Counted from the first letter of the stretch, positions 25,634-35,033 are shown. The stretch is DNA of 47,484 nucleotides from an uncultured Alphaproteobacteria bacterium (GCA_902826095.1 CADEDN010000024.1:1-47484); one strand, 5' to 3'. Translations and numbers: made by a program. Notes: a model not told the origin generated them from the letters alone.

Positions 25634-28273
25634 TCACTCAACCTGACAGGCCGCGCCGCCGCCCTTGAGTTCGGCGAGCGCGCCAGCGTTGAGATCGTCG
25701 GCGGAGGCTTCTTCCTTGCCGGTTTCGGCGATGAAATCGCTGTAGGTGACGCAGTCTTCTTCCGCCGCGTCGGTCAAGCCGGGGTCCGCGACGATCGCTG
25801 TCTCGCCGAGCGGCGCGTCGGCGGGCGCGATCAGCGCTTCGCTTGCATAGGCGGCCTCGGATTCCGCGCTCGCTGCGGCGGCGCCGTCGACAGGCTCCAT
25901 CGTCAGCGGCGCGAGCGCCGGGGCGCTTTCGGCGATCGGCGAGGCGGGCGTCGCCGTGGCAGGCGGCGGGTCGACCGGCGCTGGTTCGTCATGGCTGCCT
26001 TCCGGCGGCGGCGCAGATTTCTTGGGCCGAAAGCTCGGGCGCCGGAAGCTGCGGGTCGGCGTCTTCGCGGGGGGCGAGGCGGCTTCGGCCTGCGCCGCCG
26101 TTTTCGGTCGCGGCTTCACGCGGAGATGCGAGAGCGCTCCGGGATTGGCGACCAACGGGTTGAGGATCGGGTCGGCGATGGCGGCGATGCGCGTTTCTAC
26201 GTCTGGAATCAATCCCGGCGCGCTGATCGCGGCGATTGACGCAACGCGGTTTGACGCGCCGCCGCGCTCGATGTCGGCGGCGAGCTTTCCTGCGATTGCT
26301 GTCTGATTGAGGCGGCTGCGGTAGATCTGGCTGTTCTCAAGGACGCGCTGCACGTAATTGCGTGTTTCCTCGAAGGGAATCTGCTCGATCCAGTCGAGCG
26401 GATCGACGCCGGGCCCTCGCGGATCGCCGTAAGACTCGACCCACTGCGTCACGCGATTGACGCCCGCATTATAGGCAGCGAACGTCATGATCCATGATCC
26501 GCCGTAACGATCGATGAGATGCGACAGATGCGCGGAGCCGAGCGTCATGTTGTAATGTGGATCGTCGAGCAACGCCGATTGCCGGTAGGCGATCCGCTCT
26601 TTTCGCGCGGTCGCCTGCGCGGTTGACGGGATGAGCTGCATCATGCCGCGCGCGCCCGCCCGGCTGTAGGCGCGGGGATTGAATTCGCTTTCCTGGCGCG
26701 AGAGGCCGAGAATGACCTCGGCCGGCGCGAATTTCGTCGCGGCGTTCGGCACGACGATCTCGGGATAGGCGATATCCGCCGCGAGCGCGCCGGTCCTGAC
26801 GGCGACTTTGCCGGCGCGCACCGCGACATGGGGCGCGTTCATGCGGATGGCGTAATCGGCAAGCTCCCGGAATTCGCCGCGCGACTGCAGATGATCGTCG
26901 ATATGGTAAGCAAAGACCAGAAAAGCGCGGTCATCGCGCAAATCCGTCAGCATGCGCATCGCCGCGACGCCGGGGCGCGATCCGAAGCGCGCCTTCTCCT
27001 CGGGGGTCGCCGGCGCGCCCGTTTCGAACGTCCGGTTGAGCGCCGCGCCGCCGACCTTCTCCGCCGCGAGCTGGCCATAGAACGTGTAAATCTGTTCGGC
27101 GGCTTTTTCGTAGCGGACCTTGGCGATGTCGGCTTCCTGTTTCGCCTCCGCCGCGCGGGCGAGCCAGTACCAGCCGCGCGACACGGAGATCGGCGCGGAG
27201 ACATTGGCGATCAGCGCTGCGAAATGCACTTCAGCGCGCGCCGGATCGTTGAGAAAACGCAAGGCGATCCAGCCGGCGTTGAACTCGGCTTCGGCGAAAT
27301 CGGCGCTGCCGGTTTCGACGCCGTGATGGGCCGCCATCGCATAGGCGTCGGCGTATTGGCGATTTTTCAGCGCCCATCGCATCAGCAATTGCTGTTCATC
27401 CCACCAGCGCGAGGGGTCGCGCAGCGCGGCGGGATCGGTCGGCGCGCCGCGCACGATCGAGATGGCGCGCGGCTCTTCCTCGGCGCGGCGGAAATAGCGG
27501 ACCGCGGCGAGCATGACGCCGGGATCGGCGCGGTCGTCGGCGCTGAGGCGGTCATAGAGTTTCGGCCCGTCGGCGCCGCCGAGAAGCAGCGCCGCGCGCG
27601 CCTCCGCCCGCCGGCGATCATCGGCGCGAAGGCGCGAGAAGACGCGCTTGGCCGTCGACACTTCGCGCGACCAGAGCAGGCGATCGACCCGCGCCGCATG
27701 ATCGTCCGCCGAGAGATGTCCGCCGTAATTGGCGAGCAGGCGCTGTTCGTCGGCGAGCACAAAATTGTTCTTCGCCCAGGCGTCCTTGACATGAAGGGCG
27801 GCGGCGTCCGGCGCGCCGGTTGCAAACTGCGCGCGGGCGAGCTGCAGCTTGCCTTCGCCGGTGAGCGGATCGCGTGACTTGAAGAAATCGAGAATGACGG
27901 CGGGCGATGTCGTCCAAAGCATGCGTTTTTCGGCATGGCTCTGGATTTTCCCGGCGGAGGGCCATTCGGGGTGGGCGTCGAGGAATGCGTCAGCTTCGGT
28001 GACGGAGACCAGAGGGTCCTCGGCGTCGAAATAGTACCAGTCGGCGAGGCTCTTCGCCGTCGGGTCTTCAACATCGGCCGATGCGGCGCGCGCGGCTGAA
28101 TATTGGCGCCGCGAAATAAGGTCCTTAACGGTCCTCAGCCGTTCAAGGTCCGTTTGCGCAAGATATTGGGGGCCGGGCGCCGCCGGTTTGGCGCTTGGCG
28201 CTTGCGTCGAATGCGCCGGCGTCGCCATGGCGAGCGCCGCCGCAAGGATTAGGCGATGAAAAATGCCCCTCAT
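25634..28273 (-). CDS. Soluble lytic murein transglycosylase
   Basis: An 879-residue periplasmic enzyme that cleaves peptidoglycan glycan strands and forms 1,6-anhydro-muramic acid. A signal peptide (RGIFHRLILAAALAMATPAHS) precedes a long helical solenoid typical of Slt70 (about residues 40-490) and the SLT catalytic domain: LSRQESEFNPRAYS with catalytic Glu528, GARGMMQLIPSTAQ, and TFAAYNAGVNRV. The last ~180 residues after the SLT domain are Pro/Ala/Ser-rich and low complexity, an unusual extension over Slt70. ATG 28273 gives a compact signal peptide; an in-frame ATG at 28324 adds 17 charged residues. Neither has a clear SD. Confidence 0.9.
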   Translation of the reverse strand: MRGIFHRLILAAALAMATPAHSTQAPSAKPAAPGPQYLAQTDLERLRTVKDLISRRQYSAARAASADVEDPTAKSLADWYYFDAEDPLVSVTEADAFLDAHPEWPSAGKIQSHAEKRMLWTTSPAVILDFFKSRDPLTGEGKLQLARAQFATGAPDAAALHVKDAWAKNNFVLADEQRLLANYGGHLSADDHAARVDRLLWSREVSTAKRVFSRLRADDRRRAEARAALLLGGADGPKLYDRLSADDRADPGVMLAAVRYFRRAEEEPRAISIVRGAPTDPAALRDPSRWWDEQQLLMRWALKNRQYADAYAMAAHHGVETGSADFAEAEFNAGWIALRFLNDPARAEVHFAALIANVSAPISVSRGWYWLARAAEAKQEADIAKVRYEKAAEQIYTFYGQLAAEKVGGAALNRTFETGAPATPEEKARFGSRPGVAAMRMLTDLRDDRAFLVFAYHIDDHLQSRGEFRELADYAIRMNAPHVAVRAGKVAVRTGALAADIAYPEIVVPNAATKFAPAEVILGLSRQESEFNPRAYSRAGARGMMQLIPSTAQATARKERIAYRQSALLDDPHYNMTLGSAHLSHLIDRYGGSWIMTFAAYNAGVNRVTQWVESYGDPRGPGVDPLDWIEQIPFEETRNYVQRVLENSQIYRSRLNQTAIAGKLAADIERGGASNRVASIAAISAPGLIPDVETRIAAIADPILNPLVANPGALSHLRVKPRPKTAAQAEAASPPAKTPTRSFRRPSFRPKKSAPPPEGSHDEPAPVDPPPATATPASPIAESAPALAPLTMEPVDGAAAASAESEAAYASEALIAPADAPLGETAIVADPGLTDAAEEDCVTYSDFIAETGKEEASADDLNAGALAELKGGGAACQVE

Positions 28274-28376
28274 GGTCCGGTCGTTCAGCTTCAATCTTTC
28301 CTTGCCCCCTTGGCCCTCGTTCATGGTAGCCGATTTCAGGCCAATTGCATGTCTTTCACCTTAAAAGACCGAAAAC

Positions 28377-28405
28377 TTGCCGGTTTTTACGGCTAGCTGT
28401 ATCGG
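28377..28405 (+). promoter_or_regulatory. Candidate promoter for the dapA operon
   Basis: TTGCCG (28377-28382), a 17-base spacer and TATCGG (28400-28405) precede dapA (ATG 28434). The -10 is a weak match. Confidence 0.35.
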
Positions 28406-28433
28406 AACGGCCAGCAAAGGACCCCCGAAACCC

Positions 28434-29315
28434 ATGAAAATTCCACAAGGCTCGCTTACGGCCCTGGTGACGCCGTTCAGGAATGGGGCCGTCGACGCGG
28501 ACGCTTATCAGCGCCTCATCGACCGTCAGATCAAGGCGGGAACGAAAGGGATCATCCCCGCGGGATCGACCGGGGAATCGGCGACCCTCGGCTATGATGA
28601 ACATTTTCGCGTGGTCGAGCTTGCCGTCGAGGCGGCGGGGGGCCGTGTTCCGGTGTTCGGCGGGGCGGGGTCAAACGTCACGTCGCGGGCGATTGAAATT
28701 GCGTGTTTCGCCGAGAAAGCCGGCGCCGACGGCGTCCTCGCGCTTTGCGGCTATTACAACAAGCCGACGCAGCGAGGCCTCATCGCGCATTTCACCGCCC
28801 TGCACGACGCGACAGGGTTGCCGATCATTCTTTATAACGTGCCGGCGCGAACGGTCGTCGATTTGTCGATCGAGACGATCGCAACCCTGTCGCGATTGCC
28901 GCGCATCATCGGCGTCAAGGACGCGACAGGTGATCTCGCGCGCGTCGCGCTGCAGCGGCTCGCCTGCGACAAGGACTTCGTCCAGCTTTCCGGCGAAGAC
29001 ATGACGGCGGTCGGCTTCAATGCGATGGGCGGCAGCGGCTGCATCAGCGTCACAGCGAATGTTGCGCCCGCGCTTTGCGCCGACATGCAGAACGCCTGCC
29101 TTGCCGACGATTATGTGACGGCGCTTGCAATCCAGGACCGTCTTGCGCCGCTGCATGACGTCCTCTTCGCTGAGACCAATCCCGGGCCCGTCAAATATGC
29201 GCTGTCGCTGATGGGGCTGATGAGCGAGGAGGTGCGCCTGCCGCTCGTTGCTCCGACTGACGAGACGAAGGCGCGCGTTCGCGCGGTGTTGCTCGCCATG
29301 GGATTGATATCCTGA
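28434..29315 (+). CDS. dapA: 4-hydroxy-tetrahydrodipicolinate synthase
   Basis: A 293-residue TIM-barrel lyase condensing pyruvate with aspartate semialdehyde, the first step of the lysine/diaminopimelate branch. Catalytic residues are visible: GSTGES (Thr46), Tyr134 in ILYNVPART, and the Schiff-base Lys162 in GVKDATGD. Length matches E. coli DapA (292). ATG 28434 begins the family start [15 protein letters not shown]. The stop TGA shares its A with the ATG of smpB, so the two are coupled. Diaminopimelate also feeds peptidoglycan synthesis, and a lytic transglycosylase lies divergent. Confidence 0.97.
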   Translation: MKIPQGSLTALVTPFRNGAVDADAYQRLIDRQIKAGTKGIIPAGSTGESATLGYDEHFRVVELAVEAAGGRVPVFGGAGSNVTSRAIEIACFAEKAGADGVLALCGYYNKPTQRGLIAHFTALHDATGLPIILYNVPARTVVDLSIETIATLSRLPRIIGVKDATGDLARVALQRLACDKDFVQLSGEDMTAVGFNAMGGSGCISVTANVAPALCADMQNACLADDYVTALAIQDRLAPLHDVLFAETNPGPVKYALSLMGLMSEEVRLPLVAPTDETKARVRAVLLAMGLIS

Positions 29316-29788
29316 TGGCGGAAAAGAAAGAGGGCGCCTACAAGCTCATCGCCGACAACAAGCGCGCGCGTTACGACTATTTCATCGAGGACGTGATCGA
29401 GGCCGGCATCATGCTGACCGGCACCGAGGTGAAGGCGCTGCGCGAGGGGCGGGCGACGATCAAGGAAGCTTACGCGACGCCCGAAAAAGGTGCGATCTGG
29501 CTGATCAACGCCAACATTCCGGAATATTCCGCCGGCAATCGCGAGAATCACGAGCCCAAGCGCCCGAGGAAGCTGCTCCTTCACGCGCGCCAGATCGTAA
29601 AACTCGCGCAGGCGGTCGAGCGCAAGGGGTATACGATCGCGCCCTTGAAGCTCTATTTTAACGATCGCGGCATCGCGAAACTCGAAATAGGATTGGCGCT
29701 CGGAAAGAAAGCGCCCGACAAGCGCGACACCGAAAAGCAGCGCGACTGGCAGCGGCAAAAGGGCCGACTGCTTCGCGAGAGAGGCTGA
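29315..29788 (+). CDS. smpB: SsrA-binding protein
   Basis: A 157-residue tmRNA partner needed for ribosome rescue by trans-translation. The OB-fold core has the diagnostic [38 protein letters not shown] and [10 protein letters not shown] segments (residues 8-95). The basic C-terminal tail ([22 protein letters not shown]) is the part that enters the mRNA channel. It overlaps dapA by one base and ends one base before the next ATG, so the operon is tightly packed. The dapA-smpB order is common in alphaproteobacteria. Confidence 0.97.
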   Translation: MAEKKEGAYKLIADNKRARYDYFIEDVIEAGIMLTGTEVKALREGRATIKEAYATPEKGAIWLINANIPEYSAGNRENHEPKRPRKLLLHARQIVKLAQAVERKGYTIAPLKLYFNDRGIAKLEIGLALGKKAPDKRDTEKQRDWQRQKGRLLRERG

Positions 29789-29789
29789 C

Positions 29790-30293
29790 ATGGTCGAAGA
29801 ATTCGCGCCGGACCCGACGGCGGCCAGGGACGAGGGCGACCGGCCGTCCGTGACGCTGCATCCGCCGACGACGCTTTTTGCCGCCCTCGTCGCCGGCTAT
29901 GTGATCAGATTATTCGTCGGCGGACGATTGCCGCTGCCGCGCGCCTTCGCGGAGGGCATCGGCGGCCTCCTCATCATCGTCGCCCTCGGCCTTGCGATTT
30001 CCGCGATCTCGATTTTCGCGCAAGGAGGACAGGCGCTGAAACCCGCAACCCCTGCGAAAGAGCTTTTCCTCAAAGGCCCCTACAAGTTCACGCGCAACCC
30101 GATCTATCTCGCGATGATGCTGTTCGGCGCGGGGTTCGGCGTCGCGACGTCGAATGTCTGGATCATCATCACGACGGCGATCGCCGGGTTGTTATTCCAC
30201 TTCATGGTGATCCTGCCCGAGGAAGCGTACCTCGAACGCCGCTTCGGCGCGGAATATGCGGCGTACAAGGCGAAGGTGAGACGGTGGGCGTAG
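29790..30293 (+). CDS. Isoprenylcysteine carboxyl methyltransferase family membrane protein
   Basis: A 167-residue inner-membrane protein with about four hydrophobic helices (near 27-45, 55-78, 108-125 and 128-142). The C-terminal half has the ICMT/PEMT signature: GPYKFTRNPIYLAMML and EEAYLERRFGAEYAAYKAKVRRW. Such bacterial proteins bind SAM and are thought to methylate small molecules or lipids; no substrate is known here and bacteria lack prenylated Cys targets. ATG 29790 follows the smpB stop by one base, and the last ten bases overlap the next gene. Confidence 0.82.
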   Translation: MVEEFAPDPTAARDEGDRPSVTLHPPTTLFAALVAGYVIRLFVGGRLPLPRAFAEGIGGLLIIVALGLAISAISIFAQGGQALKPATPAKELFLKGPYKFTRNPIYLAMMLFGAGFGVATSNVWIIITTAIAGLLFHFMVILPEEAYLERRFGAEYAAYKAKVRRWA

Positions 30294-31363
30294 GGGGCGA
30301 CGGCGACCCGTCGAAGGCGGCCGGGCGCCCGAGCGAGGCTCGAAGCGGCGTTCTGAAGGATGTGCTGTCGCGACTCGTCGGAAGACAAGCGCCGGACCAA
30401 GAGCCGGCTCCCAGGCTGGAGCTCTATTCTTCTCACCGCATCCGCGACAATCCAGAACTGGTTCAGCGTGTTCGCCGGTCCGTCGTCGAGCACCGGTTCT
30501 CCAAGCTGAGCGGATGGTCTGATGGCGGCGAGGCCCGCTACGCCAAAGCGATCGATCAGCACGCCTTCGGGCGACATGATCATACGATTGAGTACATCGT
30601 GCCGTGGGTCAATCAGTCTGTTCCGCTCGCCGGAAAGTCTGTCGTCGAAATCGGATGCGGCACGGGCTCAAGCACTGCGGCTTTCGCAGAGTTCACCGGG
30701 CAGATTCGCGGTTACGACATTTCGCAAAATTCCATCAATGGCGCGCGCTCGCGCCTTGACGCGCACGGCTTGTCGAAAAAGGCGACTGTCACCTGCGTCG
30801 AGCCGGAGGCGCTTTGGCCGACGATCCGGGCCGATCATGACGGCGGGCAGTGCGATATCGTTCTTCTCTTCGCATTGCTTGAGCATCAAACGCTTGAAGA
30901 GCGTCTTGAGACGCTGCGGCTGTCGCAAGAGATCGTAAGGCCAGGCGGCGTTATCGTCATTTGCGAGACGCCGAACAGGCTTACCTATGTCGATCATCAC
31001 ACCTCGCAACTGCCGTTCTTTCACATGTTGCCGATCGAGCTTCAGATGAAAGTCGCCAAAGACTCTCCGCGTTTCGATTTTCGAGACAATGTCGAGCGGT
31101 TCGTCAAAAAAGGCGCCAAACCGCGACGGATGCGCGAGCTTTTATCAAGATGGGGTCAAAGCGTCAGCTTTCATGAGTTTGATCTGACCTTCAACGACGT
31201 CGACTCGCGGATATTATCCTGCGGCACGCATCCCAACCTGCTCACGCTGCGTCCGCCAACGCCGGAGGAGGCGGCGCTTGCGTCATTCATGCAGGCGGCG
31301 GGGTTGAAGCGGCACGAAGGATTCATGCGCTACTATCTTGATCTGATCATTCGGGTCGGCTGA
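30284..31363 (+). CDS. Class I SAM-dependent methyltransferase
   Basis: A 359-residue methyltransferase. SAM motif I is SVVEIGCGTGSSTAAFAEF (about residues 119-137), then GYDISQNSI and the acidic motif near CDIVLLFALLEH (about 191-202), followed by RPGGVIVICETPNRL. The last 130 residues are a family-specific extension. The reaction is unknown. It starts at GTG 30284, ten bases inside the previous gene, so it belongs to the dapA operon. The first 30 residues are poorly conserved and include a piece derived from a dispersed repeat (ARSGVLKD, see the repeat entry), so the functional start may lie later. Confidence 0.8.
   Translation: MGVGGDGDPSKAAGRPSEARSGVLKDVLSRLVGRQAPDQEPAPRLELYSSHRIRDNPELVQRVRRSVVEHRFSKLSGWSDGGEARYAKAIDQHAFGRHDHTIEYIVPWVNQSVPLAGKSVVEIGCGTGSSTAAFAEFTGQIRGYDISQNSINGARSRLDAHGLSKKATVTCVEPEALWPTIRADHDGGQCDIVLLFALLEHQTLEERLETLRLSQEIVRPGGVIVICETPNRLTYVDHHTSQLPFFHMLPIELQMKVAKDSPRFDFRDNVERFVKKGAKPRRMRELLSRWGQSVSFHEFDLTFNDVDSRILSCGTHPNLLTLRPPTPEEAALASFMQAAGLKRHEGFMRYYLDLIIRVG
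30341..30362. repeat. Half copy of the palindromic repeat inside a methyltransferase gene
   Basis: CGAAGCGGCGT then three differing bases then GAAGGATG matches the outer half of the valS repeat arm at 19 of 22 positions. It is read in the same frame as in valS (RSGVxKD), near the N-terminus of the methyltransferase. Confidence 0.6.
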
Positions 31364-31412
31364 TCGCCGGCGCTTGCGGTCGACGGCGATGAAATTCGTC
31401 AGAGTTGATTTG

Positions 31413-31461
31413 GCGCGCTTTTGCGCGCGAAACCGGTTTCCACTTTCGCGCCCCGGGGCGC
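31413..31461. repeat. Cluster of dyads between convergent genes
   Basis: GCGCGC-TTTT-GCGCGC (31413-31428), the palindrome AAACCGGTTT (31430-31439) and a 14-base palindrome GCGCCCCGGGGCGC (31448-31461) fill the 97-base gap between the methyltransferase stop and the ABC permease stop. This may be a bidirectional terminator or a decayed dispersed repeat; no T tract is seen. Confidence 0.5.
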
Positions 31462-32588
31462 TAATCAAGCGTCCGTCTGAACCTTGCGAGCGAGGCGAGG
31501 GCGAGCATGGTCAATATGACCGCGATCGGCCAGATGTCGCCGCGGATTTCCGCGAATCCTGCGCCTTTCAGCATCACTTCGCGGACGATTCTCAGGAAAT
31601 GCGTGATCGGCAGCGCCTCGCCGATCGCCTTCGCCCAGCCTGGCATCGCCGCGAACGGAAACATGAAGCCAGAGAGCAGGATCGACGGCAGGAAGATGAA
31701 GAATGTCATCTGCATCGCTTGCATCTGCGTCTTGGCGACAGTCGAGATGAGATAGCCGAGCATCAGATTGGTGAAAATGAAGAGGACCATCGCAAGAAGA
31801 AACGGCCACGCCTCGCCGGCGAACGGAATGTGAAAGATCAGCCGGCCGGCGACGAGCACGATCGTCGCCTGGATGACGCCGACCAGGATATAGGGCGTTG
31901 TCTTGCCGATCATGATTTCACTGGCGCGCACCGGAGTCGACAGAAGCGCCTCGATCGTGCCGCGCTCGACTTCGCGGGTCAGCGCGATCGCCGTGATCAT
32001 GATCATGGTCATGGTGAGGATGACGCCAAGGAGGCCCGGCACGATGTTCATCGAGGTCTCGCCCGCCGGGTTATACTGGCGATGAATGACCGCCTCATAG
32101 GGCGGCAGTCCGCCGCGCAGCCTCCGCGGCAATCGCTCGAGTTCCGGCGCGAAGGCGCGGCGCGCGATTTCGTTCGCCGCGGCGATCGGGCCGGACGCGG
32201 CGACAGGATCTGAGGCGTCGGCGGCGAACAGGATTTGAGGGCGCTCGCCGCGCACGAAGTCGCGTTCGAAATGTTCCGGGATGACGATGAGATAGGAGAC
32301 TTCGCCCGCCTGCAGCAGGCTCTCGCCTTCGTCCAGCGAATGAACGCGTTTCACGATGCGGAAATACTCGGATTGCACAAGCGAGGCGAGAAAGCTGCGC
32401 GTCAGCGGTCCGTCGTCGCGCAGTTCGACGGCGGTCGGCATGTTGCGCGGGTCGGTGTCGATGGCGAATCCGAACAGCGTCAATTGCATGATCGGCACCA
32501 TGATCATGATGGCGAAGGTCGGCCGATCGCGCCGCATCTGCACCAGTTCCTTGAGGAACACCGCCCGGATGCGCGCGAGCGAGATCAT
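31461..32588 (-). CDS. ABC-2 type transporter permease (YbhR/YbhS-like)
   Basis: A 375-residue ABC-2 permease: one N-terminal membrane helix after MISLARIRAVFLKELVQMRRDRPTF, a large external domain (about residues 45-170), then five membrane helices (about 175-370) with the family segment LLSTPVRASEIMIGKTTPY. It is the channel of an exporter whose ATPase and periplasmic adaptor are the two upstream genes, overlapping by ATGA junctions. The similar E. coli Ybh system has two permeases; only one is encoded here, so a homodimer is likely. Substrate unknown (drugs in related systems). Confidence 0.92.
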   Translation of the reverse strand: MISLARIRAVFLKELVQMRRDRPTFAIMIMVPIMQLTLFGFAIDTDPRNMPTAVELRDDGPLTRSFLASLVQSEYFRIVKRVHSLDEGESLLQAGEVSYLIVIPEHFERDFVRGERPQILFAADASDPVAASGPIAAANEIARRAFAPELERLPRRLRGGLPPYEAVIHRQYNPAGETSMNIVPGLLGVILTMTMIMITAIALTREVERGTIEALLSTPVRASEIMIGKTTPYILVGVIQATIVLVAGRLIFHIPFAGEAWPFLLAMVLFIFTNLMLGYLISTVAKTQMQAMQMTFFIFLPSILLSGFMFPFAAMPGWAKAIGEALPITHFLRIVREVMLKGAGFAEIRGDIWPIAVILTMLALASLARFRRTLD

Positions 32589-33538
32589 TGGCCGACCCGC
32601 GCTTCGAGGCCGTTCGCGAAATTGTCCTGCGCGCCGGTCATCAGATAGATGAACGCTTCTTCGAGCCCCGCGTCGATCGACTCGATCTTGATGTCGGGTA
32701 GGTCTTCCAGCGATCGCGCAGCGGCGATGATCGCCTCGGGATCTCGGCCCGCGACATGGATCGCGGCGCCGAACCGCGCGAGCACGTCGAAACCGCCCGC
32801 CGCCTTCAGCCGCCGCGTCGCCTCGTCAAGCGCCGAAGTCTCAATGCGCCGTGCAAAAAGGCCGACTTTGCGCGGAATGTCGGCGGTCGGCGCGTCAATG
32901 AGTTTTTTGCCGTAGGCGATGAAGGCGATGCGGTCGCACTGCACCGCCTCGTCCATGTAATGCGTCGAGACCAGGGTCGTCACGCCTTGCGCCGAATAGT
33001 CGCGAATGGCGTCCCAGAAATCGCGCCGCGCCTTCGGGTCGACGCCGGCGGTCGGCTCGTCCAGCAGCAACAATTCCGGTTCGTGGATCATGCAGGCGGC
33101 GAGGGCGAGGCGCTGTTTCCATCCGCCCGATAGCGTTCCAGCGAGCTGCCTGGCGCGATCCGCGAGTCCGAGCGATTTCAGCGACGCGTCGACGCGGTCC
33201 TTGAGATGGTCGAGACTGTAGAGGCGCCCGACAAATTCGAGATTTTCGCGGATCGACAAATCTCCATAGAGCGAGAAGCGCTGCGTCATGTAGCCGACGC
33301 GCTCCTTGATCTTGTCGCTCTGTTTCAAAACATCGAGGCCGAGCACGGCGCCGGAACCGCCGTCGGGCTTCAAAAGGCCGCAAACCATGCGGATGGTCGT
33401 CGTCTTGCCGGAGCCGTTCGGCCCGAGAAATCCGTAAATTGCGCCTTTCGGCACCGAGATGTCGAAGCGATCGACGACCGTCTTGTCGCCGAATTTCTTC
33501 GTCAGGCCTTTGACGTCGATGACAAGGTCGCCGTTCAT
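32585..33538 (-). CDS. ABC transporter ATP-binding protein
   Basis: A 317-residue ABC ATPase powering the exporter. Walker A GPNGSGKTTT is at about residues 39-48, the signature LSGGWKQRLALA at about 137-148, and Walker B LLLLDEPTAGVDP at about 158-170. The last 90 residues are the accessory domain typical of ABC-2 drug exporters (CcmA/YbhF type). Related YbhF proteins carry two ATPase domains; this one has a single domain. ATG 33538 overlaps the adaptor stop, and its own stop overlaps the permease start, so the three are translated together. Confidence 0.95.
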   Translation of the reverse strand: MNGDLVIDVKGLTKKFGDKTVVDRFDISVPKGAIYGFLGPNGSGKTTTIRMVCGLLKPDGGSGAVLGLDVLKQSDKIKERVGYMTQRFSLYGDLSIRENLEFVGRLYSLDHLKDRVDASLKSLGLADRARQLAGTLSGGWKQRLALAACMIHEPELLLLDEPTAGVDPKARRDFWDAIRDYSAQGVTTLVSTHYMDEAVQCDRIAFIAYGKKLIDAPTADIPRKVGLFARRIETSALDEATRRLKAAGGFDVLARFGAAIHVAGRDPEAIIAAARSLEDLPDIKIESIDAGLEEAFIYLMTGAQDNFANGLEARVGQ

Positions 33539-34407
33539 GGCAGAGCGATCGTCACCGGCAGGCCAGGCCGAAGGCCGGAAGAATCGTCCGGCCGCGCCTC
33601 GACGAGGAAGACCAGCTTCTCGCGTTCGTCGAGCGAATAGATGACGGGCGGCGTAAATTGCGGCTCACTGGCGACGTAGGATATCCGCGCGCTCTGGGGC
33701 GATGGACAGCCGTCGCATGAAAACGCCAGCGAAGATCCGATCTGCATTTTGGCGAGTAGCCCCTCGGGCGCGAAGAAACGCAATTTTAAATTCTCCGGCG
33801 GCAGGAGCGCGACGACAGGATCGCCGACGGCGACGACTTCGCCCGGCCGGCGGTAGATGCGCTCGATCGATCCGCCCGCAGGCGACGCCGTTTCAAGATC
33901 GGCGAGGCGTCGTTCGGCGAGCCGCGTCGCGGCGTTCATGGAATCCCAGTCGCGCAGCATTGCGGCGCGTTCGGCCTTGGCGCGGTCAAGGCGCGCTTTC
34001 GCGGCGGCGAGGCCGGATGCGTCCGCGTCGTATTTCTCGCGCGCCACCGCGCCATCTTTCACAAGATCGCGCGAGCGGCGGAAGGTCTGCTCGGCGAGAA
34101 CGAGCGCCGCCTCGGCCTCGGCGACTTGTTTGGCGAGCGCGCCGTCATCTTGCGCGCGCGCCGCCATGCCTTGCGCGGCGGCGGTCGCCTGCTCGGCGGC
34201 GAGCGACAGGCGGGTCGGGTCGAGCGTGAAGATGATGTCGCCCGCCTTCACGCGGTCGCCTTCGCGCACATTCAGCGTCTTGACGATTCCGCCGTCCTGC
34301 GGCGCGAGGTAGACAAGCTCCGCCTCGACATAGCCGGCGAGCGTCGCCGGCGACTTCTCGGCGCAGGCAGCGAGCAGAATGAAGAGGCCGGAGATCAGAA
34401 TTCTCAT
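33535..34407 (-). CDS. HlyD-family periplasmic adaptor, predicted lipoprotein
   Basis: A 290-residue fusion protein of the ABC exporter. MRILISGLFILLAACAEKS has a clear lipobox (LAAC), so the adaptor should be anchored by lipid rather than by a membrane helix. It shows lipoyl-like segments (APQDGGIVKTLNVREGDRVKAGD and ASPAGGSIERIYRRPGEVVAVGD) flanking a long helical hairpin (about residues 65-155), then a beta-barrel. ATG 34407 overlaps the tetR stop (ATGA). A partner outer-membrane channel is not in the operon; the TolC at 10.1 kb could serve. Confidence 0.9.
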   Translation of the reverse strand: MRILISGLFILLAACAEKSPATLAGYVEAELVYLAPQDGGIVKTLNVREGDRVKAGDIIFTLDPTRLSLAAEQATAAAQGMAARAQDDGALAKQVAEAEAALVLAEQTFRRSRDLVKDGAVAREKYDADASGLAAAKARLDRAKAERAAMLRDWDSMNAATRLAERRLADLETASPAGGSIERIYRRPGEVVAVGDPVVALLPPENLKLRFFAPEGLLAKMQIGSSLAFSCDGCPSPQSARISYVASEPQFTPPVIYSLDEREKLVFLVEARPDDSSGLRPGLPVTIALP

Positions 34408-35027
34408 CGCACGACAAGTCCTTCAAACAAAATGTCGATATGCGCATCGATGCGGCGCTCGGGCGATGCGGTCTCCTCCGCGCCGAGCACATGCTTGCGC
34501 ATCGCCTGGATGAAGAGCGGGCCCATGATCATGCGCGCGACCGCTTCGGAATCGATGTCGCGAAAGACGCCGCCGGCGACGCCGGCGCGGTGCAGCACCG
34601 AGATCGCGCCGATCGCCTCATCGACGACGCGCCGGCGATAGAACGCGGCGATCTCCTTGAAACGCGGCGCGACGGAAAGAACCAGTCTTGGCGTTGCAAA
34701 GATCCGCGGATTGTCGAGCAGCTGCGTCGCCGTCGAAATGATCAGTCGCACGGCCGCCTTCGGGTCGGCGGTTCCCGCATTCGCGAGCGCGGCGAGACGC
34801 GACGCGATCGGCGCGATCTCGCGTTCGATCAGTCCACGGAGCAATTCTTCCTTGCTGTCGAAATAGAGATAGACGGCGCCCTTGGAGAGCTTCGCCGCCG
34901 CCGCGATGTCCTCGACCCGCGCAACCTCAAATCCCTTGTCGGTGAAAACGGCGAGCGCGGCGTCGAGAATCTCGTCAGGCCGCGCCCCGGCGCGCCGGCG
35001 AAATTTTGGTCCAAGTGCTGGGCGCAT
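34404..35027 (-). CDS. TetR-family repressor of the ABC exporter operon
   Basis: A 207-residue TetR regulator, first gene of the exporter operon. The HTH is at about residues 13-58 (ILDAALAVFTDKGFEVARVEDIAAAAKLSKGAVYLYFDSKEELL reads as the standard TetR helix set), followed by a ligand-binding helical domain resembling the TetR_C group (IFATPRLVLSVAPRFKEIAAFYRR). I chose ATG 35027: a TTG two codons earlier would lie beside the -10 hexamer. No SD is present, and the predicted transcription start coincides with the ATG, so the message is probably leaderless. It likely represses itself through the palindrome in its promoter. Confidence 0.92.
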   Translation of the reverse strand: MRPALGPKFRRRAGARPDEILDAALAVFTDKGFEVARVEDIAAAAKLSKGAVYLYFDSKEELLRGLIEREIAPIASRLAALANAGTADPKAAVRLIISTATQLLDNPRIFATPRLVLSVAPRFKEIAAFYRRRVVDEAIGAISVLHRAGVAGGVFRDIDSEAVARMIMGPLFIQAMRKHVLGAEETASPERRIDAHIDILFEGLVVR

Positions 35028-35033
35028 GCTCAA

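Noticed and set aside
30284-31363. Methyltransferase as a ubiquinone or rRNA methyltransferase
   Set aside because: Only the general SAM fold is recognisable; there is no specific motif for either substrate.
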